A program made the position numbers and the translations under genes. A stretch of DNA of 64,000 nucleotides, taken from Trichoplax sp. H2. Its lineage: Eukaryota > Placozoa > Uniplacotomia > Trichoplacea. This document shows positions 14,401-29,100 of the stretch, piece after piece. Location of the stretch: the NCBI GenBank assembly GCA_003344405.1, contig NOWV01000104.1:186001-250000 (forward strand), given 5' to 3'. The notes under the pieces were generated by a model. The model made no database searches, was not told the DNA's origin, and saw only the letters and a program-made list of their open reading frames with translations. How positions within the stretch are numbered: position 1 is the stretch's first letter; the number at the start of each line of letters is the position of its first letter.

Positions 14401-17400
14401 TTTCTAACATGAAAACAAAGAACTGTTATCATCAATAATTCCACCTACACATATTTTACTATTCTTTATACCTATTAAATTTTAACATTGCCGGTATTAT
14501 TAACAATACGATGAGGCTTTTTCATAAAATAACTTCAATTCTATATGAACTGTAAGTATTAGTCTATTTCATAGAAAGAACGATATGAATTTGTAAATGA
14601 ACTTCTATCATTTACAAGAAATAATTTAAATAGCTTCAATTTCGTTTTATTTTGAGAAATTTACTACAATATAATAGTTCATCAAATGATGTTATAGCTT
14701 TAGAAGATTATATCAATGATTGTAACAAAAATATATCTACGTAAAATTACAGTAATAACAATTATAAAGGCCATGATGAGATGGCGATACATCAAGTAAA
14801 ATTCTATGAAATCCAAACAAAGCCAGATTTTAATTTACTTTTCCATAAGTTGAAATTGTGCTTTTAAATATAACTTTAATCTGCAGTAAATAGTCTCTAT
14901 TTCAGCTTAGGCTATGAAATATGATTGATAGCATGACGGTAGTTACTTATTTTAGATAATCAATAATGTAGGTCGTTAAAGGTACAAATGATAAATTAAT
15001 ATATATGTCAATTTTGATAACCCTTAGTTAAGATGCCTGAAAGAAAAAGCAACGAATATCCGTTGCTTAATAAATTTATAATGAATTGATTAATTAAACT
15101 ATTACCTCCTAGTATAACAATAAATTATGACTTATATATATAATGTTTGTATTCCATTTCATAATCTACTACGACAATCTACGTAGTTTTTCATGAGTCA
15201 TTTGACGTGAAATAGGAAATGATAAATGTTAACGAGACATGTTTTTGTTACTTTTTAAAAATTTTTGGATCGCTAAATTTATATGACACTGCCCCAGTAC
15301 ATGTACAGTCTTGAATCAAGACCTACGCTTCCGCTAGCATTCTTTTCTATTTAAGTTACAAAATTTTTTAAAATCTATACGGTATTTTAACAGTGAGAAT
15401 ATGAAATTATTAATCTTAACAAAGACATAGTCATGACAAGTAGGCCATTTGACTAATGTTTACTTGCTTTCCTTTTACTGGACACCAAGTATACACAGTT
15501 CCATAACTTGGAATCGTTTAATTAAGTTTATATCGCATTCGCATGAATCTCATTGAATTTCAGTAAAATTATTATCTTCATTTTTCTACTATTGATAAAT
15601 AAAATAAAAATAAGTTATGAGTTGATATGAAACTTCGCTGCTGCATTTGTTTACTGAATGAATTATATAGACTAGCATGCCAGTGGATCTGAATGAGAAC
15701 AATTACTACTTCATATGTAACCTGCGATTTGCGATTGATGTATCCTTCATAGAAGATGTAAATAATGTTGATATGATAACTATCTCATATTCATATTGTG
15801 GATTTACAAAAATATAGCAGTATGATAGATATTAGGGCAATAATTATGATAAACATTGCCTATATCATCTGGACTCTTGCATGACTTTATTGATTGAATT
15901 AAGATTTTCTTTCAACAACTACGTATAATGGGTGGTAGTATTAGTCGGGTAACCTAAACTACTAGTGTCACTTATTTCTGCATTTTAAGATTATATTATT
16001 ACGAGATATCTTCAATAAATCCAACTGCAAGTACAGTAATATACTATTAAGTATTGATAAAGGAAATATTAAGTAGCTCATATTGCTAGCAAATAACTGC
16101 CGGTACTAGAAGTGCGGCAGCGGAAGCAACTTCTCAATATTTCATAGCTGATGGCAGTTAATGGTCTACAAATAAGCATATTTAGATTAATTTTAGGTAA
16201 TCCTACACAGACAGGGCATATTACAAGTAGACCGTTGTTGTTACGGTCGGTAAAACGTAAATATGATATTTATCAGCCACATTTATTACTAATACTCCCT
16301 GTTTATTATCGATACCGGGCTGTATTTGCTCAAATTCCACGACAATATCAGAAATTAAATATTGATTAAAATTATTAATACAATCCATGAATCGATATAT
16401 TGATTAATTTTAATATATTATATACGTAACATGAATACTCTCTTTCTGATATTTAAGTCATTTTAAGATCGCTGTATACATAACTCGGAATTTTGCATAA
16501 CTAAGCTCATGGACGTGAAACTTGAAAGAGTTTCTACAAAAATTAATTAGCAGTACTTATTGTATGTTGTAGCAAATAAGCCATTAAAAAGGCGGTGAAA
16601 ATGGAATAGAATAGCCTAATTGTAACTGTTATATCCTCTAAATAGAATTAATCTTTAGAGCTACCGTCGATACTTGTTATGTGGGAGTATTTTGGATAAA
16701 GAAATAACATTGCTGACGTAACAAGAGATAGTTACAGCATAAAAGTTTTTTTATATCGTTCTTAATGTAAGCCAGATTTAATAGAGAATTGATAAAGTCG
16801 GGTGTATTTGATTTGCGAATGTAGGCGTAAGACTTTTATCCGGTCAAACGATCACTTCTGTTATTTGCTAGTAAACCAAGTAATAGGATATTTTGCAGTA
16901 AGTCTGCCATAAGGATTCCTAATAAGTATTTGAGTAGAATTGATTGGGAATAATAAAATAAAAGGAGGTATCTATTATTTCAGTACTTTAAAGGCTAAGA
17001 TAATAATAATGTATGCCATATGATTACTTATGTAAACTTTAATCCTCTGCCTTAAATTTGAGATAAGAGCAAACAGTTCCTTTAACACCATATGGCCTTC
17101 TAAAAGTTACAGGAGGTTAATTCAACATTAAAAATACGACTATTATGTTTTTCGTGCATATGTATGCATAAAAATTTTAACGTAAAAGTTGGCTATGTTG
17201 GATTATTCTATTATGTAAGTTTTTAACTTCGTTTCAAGACAGCGGTTGATGGGTAGATTTATTTAGATCAAATCTTGTCTGCAATATATTATAATTATTA
17301 TCAGTTTATCTATATGATGAAGCGACTTTAAGGTATTATGCAAATATAATTGTGTCTACTTTCACTAGTCCTTTAGGATATTACCGTTTAATTAAATTGA

Positions 17401-18494
17401 GCCAGCCAGACGTTCGATAATTATCATCAGTACCAATATTACTATAAAGTGACCTTGGTAGTTTATTAAAGGTTGTCCGCGTTGAAACAAGTAACTTATT
17501 GCAGTGATGTGCCCCTTATTTAATTATAAGGGTTGCTATGTTTGATTGTATTAATAGCTATATTTGATATATTTAGGTTACTAAGGATAGATATTATCTC
17601 AAGCTAATATTAGATGATGGATAACCACTATATTATAAATTGTTGATGACTAATATTAGCAAGTTGATTAAATATGGTACGAGATTTATGTGACTAGAAA
17701 CTCTGTAATTGTGGAGATGCCCAAAACCGAAAGGTGCTAAACATTAATAGAAGAGTAATGATATCTTAAGTATATAGGTTTATATTGTAGAAGATAATGA
17801 TGTTCTAATTCAGAAAAGTATTTTGTTGATGACTGATTATAAATTAATTAAGCTATCATAAACGGATTTAGTGAAATGTATTTAAGAACTTAAGAGATGA
17901 GCTCACGGAGAGAAAGGAGATTTCGCTTCGCTTTGAGCTCGGAATACTGTAGATTTAGACTAGATGCTTGTAATTATCAATTATTGCTCTACTATTCCTA
18001 AAAACTTTCAATAAAAGCCTTTTAGAAAATACCATTTGACTAGGACACTTATTGAGAGACACTTTTATTACACTTATTTACTTAAAATTTATTCCTTAGC
18101 ATTGAAAAGTACGATAGCTTTCTCAGTAGCTTTCATACTAGGCAGTTCGCTCACTTACGGAACGCTAAACAGTTATGAAACTATACAGTAAGCTATGCTT
18201 ACCATAACATTAAATTTTATATTATAGTATACACTAACCTCGTTACAGGATTGCAAATGCTTGAGCTGTGATTTAACACTATTCATTTTAGATCCTCAAA
18301 TTGGAGGGAAAAAATAATATTCATAAATGCCATTTTTTGAAGCAGAACCTGCTAAGATGTCCGTATTGGTTTTGACTTTTACTAGATTTTAGGAAATTGC
18401 TATTGCAAAGATTGATAGACAGCAGTTAAGTTTTGAGGTTAAACTTGTTAAAATATGAATAAAAGTTAACATATGGCGTTACGGTTCATCATTA
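11467..18494. other. Long AT-rich gene-free stretch
   Basis: About 7 kb upstream of the intronless receptor. The only ATG-initiated frame of note (16151-16369, +, 72 codons) has no domain and no flanking splice sites that I could match to other exons. No RNA gene was recognised. Confidence 0.4.
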
Positions 18495-18797
18495 CCGTAA
18501 ATAGAAAAAACACTTATTCATATTTTCATTTAAAGTAGAGTTGGGATATGTTAAATCGTTAATGGATTTCCATTAGCGACTTTGACGAATTAGATCATTT
18601 AATAAGAGTAGAATGTGTAATAGATATTATCACTTTTGTTATTTATTAGCAACGGTATATTGCGGTAGAGCGGTTACAATAGAAATAAAGTTACTTACTT
18701 GTGCCACAAACGACGTTCTGATATAAGGCTTTTCAAAAATCCAGTCAATCATTATGCTTGAGTAAGTTGTACTATTTGGTATAAGGAAGCGATGGTG
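18495..18797 (+). repeat. 303-bp duplicated block left of gap 1
   Basis: Nearly identical to 19195-19497 at an offset of exactly 700 bp, with only a few substitutions (around 18713-18733 against 19413-19433). The second copy begins at the first base after the gap. Confidence 0.95.
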
Positions 18798-19174
18798 TAG
18801 TGCAGCCCAAATATAGCTTAAGATTATATACAGTATGTGTGAATATCGTGCATGACGTAATTACTAGGCTAATTAAGATAGATACCCTTGTATAGGTGCT
18901 AGATCGTAGAGTGAGATTAAATATGTGAGGATTTGTATTAGTAATTGCAATACGGATTGTAAAAGTTATTAGTCATACTGCTTGGCACCTCCAGGTACGC
19001 TAGAGGTGTGATGTTAGCCTTATTAAGGTAGATAATGATTTATGTGTCACGAAGATACTCTGTACACAATTGTATATAAGCAGGAGATTTTATCTCCGAA
19101 GACAGAGTAGCCATAGATAATCTAGTCCTTGGTAGAAGACGTAATTATTGTAATAAAGTGATTTTCCTTCAAGT
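18798..19174. other. Single-copy sequence between duplicate and gap 1
   Basis: 377 bp present after the left copy and absent after the right copy, where different sequence follows (19498 on). No coding signal. It could be haplotype-specific sequence or an insertion. Confidence 0.5.
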
Positions 19175-19194
19175 NNNNNNNNNNNNNNNNNNNN
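19175..19194. other. Assembly gap (20 N)
   Basis: A run of 20 unknown bases. The fixed length matches the second gap, so it is probably a placeholder and not a size estimate. Confidence 1.
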
Positions 19195-19497
19195 CCGTAA
19201 ATAGAAAAAACACTTATTCATATTTTCATTTAAAGTAGAGTTGGGATATGTTAAATCGTTAATGGATTTCCATTAGCGACTTTGACGAATTAGATCATTT
19301 AATAAGAGTAGAATGTGTAATAGATATTATCACTTTTGTTATTTATTAGCAACGGTATATTGCGGTAGAGCGGTTACAATAGAAATAAAGTTACTTACTT
19401 GTGCCACAAACGACGATCTGATATTTGGTTTTTCAAAAATCCAGTCAATCATTATGCTTGAGTAAGTTGTACTATTTGGTATAAGGAAGCGATGGTG
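19195..19497 (+). repeat. 303-bp duplicated block right of gap 1
   Basis: Copy of 18495-18797 that starts exactly at the gap edge. This is the expected pattern when two alleles, or two tandem copies, are joined end to end by a scaffolder. Confidence 0.95.
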
Positions 19498-22400
19498 ACG
19501 CGTATTTTATCTCTTTTAGGAAGATATTACTACGTTTTATTTAGAGTCTAACCTTTTCTTAGACTTCATCATCATTTATTTATCTGAATCTAAAAATCGT
19601 ATTTTAGTGGTGCACTCTACCACGACTAATCTTTGTACTTTGCTTGATTTATTCTTTATATTTTTGCAACCATAAATTCTCTCACTGTACAACATATCAT
19701 ATTATTGATATAACTAGCAAACTAGAATGTTAGGATAGGAACATCTTACATAATTAAAATTAGATCATTTATGACAATCTATTTTGCAACTATTTGAAAT
19801 AATAGAATTTATGATGTTAGAGAAAACTCCCCTAAATCCCATTTATCGCGAAATGAAAGTATGCCTAGATCTCGATTTTGTAGCCACGGTCATTATTCCC
19901 GTTAGAATTTTCACTTTAAGAAAAGTAGGGATTTTTTAATTGAGCACTAAGCTAAGTGTTGGAAAATAGACTATAAAAATGTACATAAGTACGATTGAGG
20001 ATGATTATTAACTACAACTATGGTGTAAAATAGAATTTAGCAATTAAATTACTTTTTCAATCATGCAGATACTCAGAAATGACGACCCCAATTCTAGCAT
20101 GCTGATATAATATCCTTTTATTAGTCTTTAAGAGTAGCAATAAATACTTGTATTCACGATACGATATACATAGAAACCCAAATGGGAGGAGGTTATATTT
20201 CATCTATATGTACAAATTGACATCTTTCTCCGTGATTTTTCAATTTTACATATTACTGTAATACCTCTTAGTATGCTGGAATAATTCATCACAGCATACT
20301 TAATACTGCACTAGAAAATTTTCAATGTTCTCATGATCTTATAATGACTGTAGGGCTGACAGTAAAACACTACTTAAGAAATATATTTGATAAGAGAAAT
20401 ACGAAATGCTTTGATATTATGAACTTAGGAATATCAAGAAAGTACTGTATTCGTTATCAAATACGTAAAACATTAAACCACAATTTAAATTTTCCATGGC
20501 GCTTATAATAGAGTGATTTTGATATCAATTTAAGGAGTACACCGCATAATTTAGGGACTGTAGACTATATTATAGGTCTACTATACAAATGCTCATGGCC
20601 ATTGCTTAAACTAATCAAAAAGTTATTATAAGAAAAACTTTATATCAATTTATGAAAAGTGAACGTAGTTAGAATTGTAATTATGTCGAAGGGCAGAGAA
20701 AGGTTTCGCCTTTGATCCCCGAATTGTGCTATGATAAATATGTATATTTATAATTGATCAAGAATTTTGATAGGACTCTAAATTTACGAATTGCGAAATA
20801 ACAAATATACAGCAATAACTGCATTAATAGGACTTCATTAAGAAATGTTGCTGCAGTGATTAGAATCTTACAATAGGAATTCAAGGTAATATCATTAATA
20901 GGACTAGTTCTCAGAGAACTCTGAAAAATAGCAGCTAAACAAATTTTTAGAGAATGAAATAATCAATCATTAAGAATAAATTGGCATTTAAATCTCAAAA
21001 GTAAAAGTAATCTATGTATTAACCAGTATCTAGCCCAATAGTACTCACTATAGTAGAGACCGACATACCATCACGTTTATTCTTAGTAAGTATTATGAGA
21101 ATATCACGGACGATTGCATCTTATATTCGTAGAGGCTATTCCCACATCCATTAACATTATATCGCTTTTTAAAGAAAGGATATTTGAGCAAATAATTGAT
21201 TTATATTTTAAATGCTAATTTAACTATAGAATGTACATTCAGTTTAACTTATTCCTTTAATTATTAATTGTTAGAAATTGTTTCTATCAGAAGATAGGCA
21301 ACAACTTCGATAAATTTGTTGTATTATAAATTCTAAGTAAGTGGTACATAATTAAAACTTTTATACTTTTACCAGACTAGCTTGAATAGCTAATAATAGT
21401 CATGATAACCTGAGCTACACTTGTATACAGAATTGAAGGTTCAGTTCTTATAATGTAAACAGAGAGAAATGGCTAGAAAGGAATCCTAAAACTAAAGTTA
21501 TTACTTTGTCAAACTATGGATTGCTAGTGGCGAAGATAGAAATAATTTCTGGCTTAGTAACATGAATATTGAAATAAATATTGGTATATCTTATCCTTCA
21601 TAAATATCTGAGAAATAATATTAAGTTCTTTTAGCTAACTGATTGTTTATTATTTTAAAATTTTAAACCCATTGCTAATAAAGATGAATCTTATTAAGTT
21701 CAAAATGGCTACGATAGACTACACAAGATATGAGTGTAAGCATGTATGATATTAAACTATCTTTAAGAATTTACCTTATTGTAAATTGCAAGCTCCTTTG
21801 CTACTAAAGAAGATACTAACTGAGTCGAGAACGTATAAAAGGATTACTTGATAAGATATACCCTCTCACGTTATTAAAGTCTCTTTTTAATTTTACAACA
21901 CGCGACTACGGCAATAGAATGCTAACTAAACTAAGGGTAGTCAATGATGTAGTATATTTTACCTCTAAGGTAAAAGAGCATCCAGAGTAAGTGTAGATTG
22001 CTAGAAATGCCTGGTTAGTGTTTCATGGTAGTTGATATTTAGTTAGAAGTGTTACGATTTCTATTCATCATAGATAATATGATAAAATAGGGTAAATTAT
22101 TAGGGAATCCCATGATGTCACTCTGACTTAGGTTATGTTACAATAATATTAATTTTGGTGCATACTGTGTTGATAAATCGAATCACTTTGGTAACAACGT
22201 AATGAGGCTGATAGATATGTTTTTATTTGAAACACGTTTAATATTGATAAATATCGCAATAATTTGTTTTGTTCTTATGATACATAAATAGTTCGGCCTA
22301 ATGATGTACGAATTTCACTAATTAAGTAACAAAAACACCGGTGATTTAAAATACCAATACATAATGCAGTGAGTCGAGACAGACTGATTTTGACAAAATC

Positions 22401-24143
22401 TGAAAATCAAATGTAACAAGATTAAATTTCAGAACGTTTTAACGTCATAGTAAGCTTCACTCTGAAGAATTGTCGCAATTTACATTTAACAATGTTGTTA
22501 AATACTGCAGTACATTGAGCAGAAATAGGCAAGCTGGAGTTCGAGTCAAATTAGGCATTAGGGCAATGAAGGATAATTTACTTAGCATGTTAGAGATTAT
22601 TTTACCACTAAATGGGATGTTTTATCAAGTTCTAAAGTTATTGTATTAATAATATATCGTTCAAATTAAAATATAACGTTAATCTTTTCTCTAATATTGC
22701 TTTAAAACAATTAATTAACCAACCGACTACAAATTCGTATTTCTATACACCTGATACAGTAGCTATTGCTAGATTTAAGGTTGAGGGAGAAAAGTGCAAA
22801 GCAGAGTTACAGACCCGTGTCAGTTGTTGAGAACGTTTTTTTCCGGCAAAATCTTATAAGAAAAACCAATTATGATGAGCGAGCGATGCTAAAGATCAAG
22901 CAACTCACGCATACTGATATAGTATTAGGAATTTAAGATAAAATGCGACGAAGATCTTGTATAGAAGTGGCTATGGTTCAATAAATACAATCACACAAAT
23001 ACAGTCGAAGTTCACATAGAGTATTTATTTGCGATCATTAATTAATTAAATCCTGATTGTACTATTTCCCATTTTATGATTGCCTTGCTATTGTCCGTCT
23101 AGCAAAATATTTTCTATTACTTCATACCTGCTAAAAATTTGAATATTCATGATTAATTTATATTATTTAATAATTTTCGATAATAGACAGTCTAAAATAA
23201 AGCAAATCGTAGGTCTACGACTGTATATTAACTTCATACCTATGTATCGTATACAGATTCGTTTCGGAAAAGTTTCGATTATTAGATATGCAACTCAGCT
23301 GACTGTCTAGTAATTCAATTTTTATCTAATTCTAAAACCACATGATTACTAAAACCTCTACAGTAGATATATATGGCTGAGTAAACACATAAATATTAAA
23401 AATATCTTGGAATTTAGCTATATTTTTATTTCGTAGTAGCTAATAATTTTACGATTATGTATAGAAACTAAATTGGCAATTCGAGAAATAAAATTATTGG
23501 AAATATAATATATCTAACGATAGGCACATATCCATTAAAGAAGTGTTAAAAGTACTGTTTTAATGAAACTTTTTACGGATATACAGAAAATAATCTATAG
23601 AAAACTTAAAATTATTTTATAAAGCGAATGCATCTACATTTTGCAATTTTAAAAGTGGGATATAAAATCTATAAATATTATTATGCAAGTTCTTTTATTT
23701 GGAAAACCTATTTTCCGGCATTACAACTAAAAGAAAACTATCTCTTGAATCTAATTATTTTTTAATAGCGATGTTGATCAATAGAACAACAGATACTTAA
23801 AACACGTAGATACATTTATAAGAATCAGTCTTTTAAGTATTTCTCACTTGACACGCAGCACAACTTTGCTTATTAGTACGTACTTAGATGATATTCTTAA
23901 AGCTTAAAAGTGATGTCCTATTGGCAAAGCCACAAATATTATTCAGATTATATCCTAGATCAGCTATAGAAAGCTATATGTGCATTAGTATACTGTTTTG
24001 CTAGAAATATATTGACCTGAAAGCAGCCATTAAGTTTTCTATCCTACAACTAGTACTAGAATTGTACTGATCTTGTATCGCCACCAGAAATTAAAATAAC
24101 TTGCATCCAGGACTACCTTCAAACTACTGATGCTGATACTACG
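19498..24143. other. AT-rich gene-free stretch
   Basis: About 4.6 kb upstream of the spliced receptor gene. No open frame or motif stood out on either strand. Confidence 0.4.
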
Positions 24144-26151
24144 ATGGAGGAAGAAATTCCTGATACGTTCTTGCCATTTTTAAGCTTATCTTGGCCAATT
24201 TTGATCATTTACATATGTTTCTGCTGTTTGATGTTCATAGTTGGTTCATATGGTAACATAGTAGCCTTATTACGTTATAGAATTGGCATCAATTGGCAAT
24301 TTCAAGCTGCCGAAGATTACGCTTACGTTTTAATCTTTCATCTGGCCTTAACGGACTTTATTTGCAGTATCGTGATTATACCTTTATACGTAGTGATTCT
24401 ATTTATTGGTGCTCAATATCCTTTTATTAATCAGCTTTTCAAAAGTGGCCTGGTTGGAGTTTCATGTATACAAGGCTGTATACTGATAATAATGGCTGTC
24501 GATAAAGATGTAGTTCATTGTTACATGATCGATCAAATTAGTCGTGATCCAGTTAGATTTCGGAAAAAATATTATAAAAAAGCTATAGTGGTTTCCTGGA
24601 TTCTAACTGTAACATTGATGGCTCTTAATGTTGGAAAATTTCTCTTCCCGTACGAAAAAGCAGACTGTTCAAAAACTCAGGTAAATTACGGTGATCTTTA
24701 TGCTATTTATCAGTACCAAACTTTTAATCAAATATCGAGCTATCGTCATTTATAAAGACTATACTGTAATCAATTTCGAGTATATTTGACACCGGTAAAT
24801 AGTTATTTCTAGCCAGGTTATTAATGTACAGATGTTATAGATATTAATAATGAAAGTTTACTTCTTATCAGGATATCTATAAGTGATAGTGAAAATAAAG
24901 AGAAATCATGCAAAATTAATGGGCATTTAAAATTTAATAAATGCCAGTTTTAAGTGCTATACAGTTGTTTGAAAAAGTTCTTACATAGATGTTATATAGG
25001 CTTTTAGACGAAAAGATTAAGTTTAGTACACATTTAATGTTTCTTTCTATAAGGTACTGTGCCAAATTTAATTTAGGGAAAATATCTCGATATTCTGCAA
25101 AGAGCAATAGATATTAATATCTTAACTATCTTGCTACTTAATTCAAGTTCTAACTTTAGCATAAAACATTCGATATTTATTTTAGTATGCAAGTATCACC
25201 TCTATTACTTATTGCACTACTGGAGTAAATCTATGTTGAATAATATGAAATTTCATCGCAAATACATAATTTTTGAATAGTGTGAGAAATAGAAGATTAA
25301 GAACTATAAAATAATTTGCTTGCTACAGTAGCGGTACTAATTCGGTTTCAGATCAGCTTCATATTTTATATTTTGTATTTGATGGTGAGATGGTCATTAA
25401 TACTTTAACTTAGTTAATCGAGTAAGAATTATTTTTATATATAAAGTTAATTGATACATTGCAATAATTTCTTGGGCTAGGATTGCACGATTTCTGCGAT
25501 ATCTTTTTTCACCATTCCTCTACTAATCTGGAATGTCGTCAGTTTGTCATTGGCAATCATTAGTACTGTAATTTTATCCATTTATCAGCAAATTGTCTCG
25601 AGAATATCCAGCTATCAATACCATTTGGATATGTCAAGGAATAGGTCACTTAAACGAAGAAAATTTAATCTTAAGGTTTTGTATGTAAATAAGAGCTACA
25701 TAAGATATTGTTTGCTTAAGTAAGAGTAGTATACTTGCTTTCAAATATATTTCTCACCCAATTTCCTTCTAAGTACCGATAACTGTAAATAATTATCCAA
25801 TCAGAAAAACTCATCATTGTAGGTTGCTAGATTAGCTGATATACTCCTTTTATCACACAGATTTATGTAGCTGCGGCAATTGTTGCATTGAGTTGCAAAG
25901 CGCCTTTAGCAATAATTGAGATTATACCTCCGTATGAGACATCGACAAGCATTAATTCTCACCGTATAATTATCTTACACTTGGCAGCTATGGCGACAGC
26001 TCTGATAAATCCTGTTCTCTACTACATTTTTGATGAAAATTACCGCAAAAAATGTTGCTACAAACCTCAATCGCTAGATCGATATCGACAACCAGACCTT
26101 AAATTGACGGAATTGGACCTACCAGATTCTACCTGTGAAATTGCCGTATAG
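24144..26151 (+). CDS. Rhodopsin-type (class A) G-protein-coupled receptor, three exons
   Basis: Exons 24144-24680, 25481-25675 and 25861-26151 join in phase 0 with GT-AG introns and give about 340 residues. Exon 1 carries TM1 (GSYGNIVALL, the GN motif), TM2 (LALTDFICSI, D2.50), TM3 and TM4 (VVSWILTV). Exon 2 carries the ECL2 Cys and TM5 with its Pro (FFTIPLLIW), plus a basic third loop (SLKRRKFNLK). Exon 3 carries TM6 (VALSCKAPLAI, with CxxP but no toggle Trp) and TM7 (TALINPVLYYIF, NPxxY). TM3 ends AVDKDVVHCY, so DRY is replaced by DKD. The two later exons were recognised from helix content and phase match; exon 3 has no ATG of its own. Class A family is clear, ligand unknown. Confidence 0.88.
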
Positions 26152-29100
26152 TAAAGATGTCAAAAATTAAGGTACCTATTTACTATCGTATAGCATTTGT
26201 ATTCTAGCCTCTAAAGTTATAGTTTCTTCTCCTTGAAAGAATTTAGTATCAATTACTATAGAGATTGTATTAAATTTAATGCTAGATAGTAAAATATGTA
26301 TGTCGCCCACCGCATGCATAGTAACCTTTATCTATCCCAAAATATTTGAATTAAAGGCATTTAATCAGAATAAATACCGTCATATACAGCTAATATGAAA
26401 TCGATTAAAATGTTTCTGAATAATGCTAATAAATCGATTCGTATTTTACTCCTGATATTCATCGATTTAAAATCTATCAAAATATTTTACTGATAGCTTA
26501 AATAAAATTTTATGAATTAATTATTGACTCATTAATTTCAGATGACACGAAAGAATTGCCTGATCTTATTCTCTAATGAATTTAAATTTCTTAGAGTAGG
26601 ATTTTGTGAAAGCTTTGAAGTTTTTGCCATCTGGCAGACTTCCTTTTAGATTGTATTCAGTGTATATTTAGTAATCAAAAACCTGAGTGATTACAGTATA
26701 TTAATAAGATAGTTTCAATAAGTTACTCTATAAAAATAATTTTCTTATGCTAGCGACCAATTGGTATCAAGAAAATTTATTTAGTTAAACCTGCACGGAT
26801 AATTTGCCCAATAATTTAATAATGTGCTAGAATAGATATGTGAACTAACGGCCTAATAACTGATTAGACAGATAGCATTTGAGCTGCATTAAAATCGCTG
26901 ACTACGCTAATTAATCTTAGTTAACATCTCTTTTAAGAACAATTTCTGAAATTGAATTATTTTCTTTGAGTACACCATATTGTGCTAATTCTCTATGTCG
27001 GTATTTAGTTACAATTTCAATAACGATAGTGCTCATGATTGCTAAAAATTACCTAAAATTCTTAAAATTGGTGCAAACAATTTCTGTTGCTCACATTTTT
27101 TCATCATCTTTGCTCGAAGAAACAAAAACTATTTCGAATTGTTTTGAAAATCAGATAGCCTTTTGATTAGGCGAGGATCTCCAGCATAATTTTCAATATC
27201 TACCAGGGTACATTATTTCCCTACGTAACAAATAGGAATATATTTAAAGGGAAAATAATTACGAACCGACAATTTGTCGATAGAACACCTACCTTATTTA
27301 CATTTAATTAGCTATCCTTTTCCTTTATATAGTTTATTTCTATTGTGACACTATATATTGTAAATTTTTCAGGCGCCAGTGAGGTTTTAATGGTTGATAA
27401 CTTACAATTAATATTAGTAATAGTTGTTTGTATCCTTAATGCGAGCAAATGAAAATATAGGTTCATAAATTTGTATCATAATCATAAAGAGCCTTATGTC
27501 TTGCTTAAGTCCTAATTGAATATGCTGTAGGATTGTAATGTGGCAGACTATATCTTATTCTGCATAAGTTTACTAAACCACAATAAAGGTAGGCCTACGA
27601 ACTTAAGATAAAGATCTGCTTTTATTACAATATTTAAAAAGGTGCGTGTCGGCTAGTCTATAATAGTAGAACTGCAAAACACGCGATAATATCTCTAAAC
27701 TTCTACGACTCTGTCTCTAAATCAATCAACAAAGGTTATCCTTATATATGTTCGATGTTTACGTGGAGCCTAGCAAATATTTCCCACTGGCTTATAATTG
27801 TGGAAAGCAATCATGAACATAAAGTTAAAGGTTCAAATGTTGCATATCTTAGATAAATGTTTGCTACGCTCTATGGAGTTGATTTATTGAAGTAAATTTC
27901 GCCTTAATAATCTTTACTCTTAGGATATAATGAAAGAGTACTTGTATAATAAGTCTTATTTATCATCTACAAAAATTCGAGCTTGTATGTAATGAAAACC
28001 CTTAAAAATAAAATCGTTAGCAAGTTTGCATTTAGAGTTCTTATTAAAAGCAATACAGCGCTATTATTCGTAGTAGATTTATATAATTGAGTCTTTATAA
28101 AGCTAGTAGATGTTAATAATGCTGTAATGTAACAATACTATTTAATTTCAGGTATTATAATACGAGCAAACCAAAATCACTAACCCAAAACTTAAATCGC
28201 TAACGTATGATAATGAATAATTGCGCCATAAAAATGGAAAGATAAATATAATCTACTGGATAGGTTAATTCATATTATAAATATCTGATTATTTAGTTGA
28301 GATCTTTAAATGAAAGATAATGCAAAAATGTAAGAATAATTTTATATCGATAACAATAAGTATGATTAATATATCTTTTTGTTATTAAATGGTATGCATT
28401 TTAAATTTAGGGGTACCAAATATAATGGATCTACCGAAATAGTGTTTCTTTAGAATTAGAAAATAGCTACGCAATTTCTGCTAAATTTTTGAAATTAATA
28501 GACTTTATGATCAATTCATACCAGATATTTTATATATTTTTTAAAAGGATTAGTAATATTTGCAATACCTCTGATGTTGTGGATCTCGAAAATTGATTAC
28601 TGAAAAGCACCAATAAGACAGTATATCTATTGCCTTATATAGTAATAGAATGCTGCACCTGGGGAAAAATTAGCAAGAATTCATAGTAATTTGATCGTTT
28701 GCTATCAGTAATGGTGATTAATGTCATAGTAAAAAATTTTATTATCTAGCTTAAAAAAGAATCGCAAGTTAAGAGATCTTCTCATAAATATCGATTATTT
28801 CTATCAAAAATTTGATAGCAAATATAGTGATTATTAAATCTGTATGAATTTATTTTATGATCATATTTCTCTAAAGTTAGCATCTACCTCATGTATTTTC
28901 TGAATCAACTATCATAAACTATCGATTAAATTGTCACATCAAATGAACTCATTCATATTATAGAACGCTATTCTGAATACTAATCAAACCTAATTTAGAT
29001 ACTGCAAGATATCCAAGCCAAATTGTATTAGCTCATGTCGCCAAGTATGTAAGTATACTAAGATGCTGGCAGGTGTTACATCTGTTACTGTATTCTAATT

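Noticed and set aside
16151-16369. 72-codon plus-strand frame with ATG
   Set aside because: No recognisable domain or partner exon, and isolated in 7 kb of non-coding sequence.
17895-17945. GAGCTC inverted pair resembling a terminator hairpin
   Set aside because: Short stem, no adjacent gene, and such hairpins are not terminators in this kind of genome.
26966-27166. 66-codon hydrophobic frame
   Set aside because: No ATG start; hydrophobicity follows from T-rich sequence.
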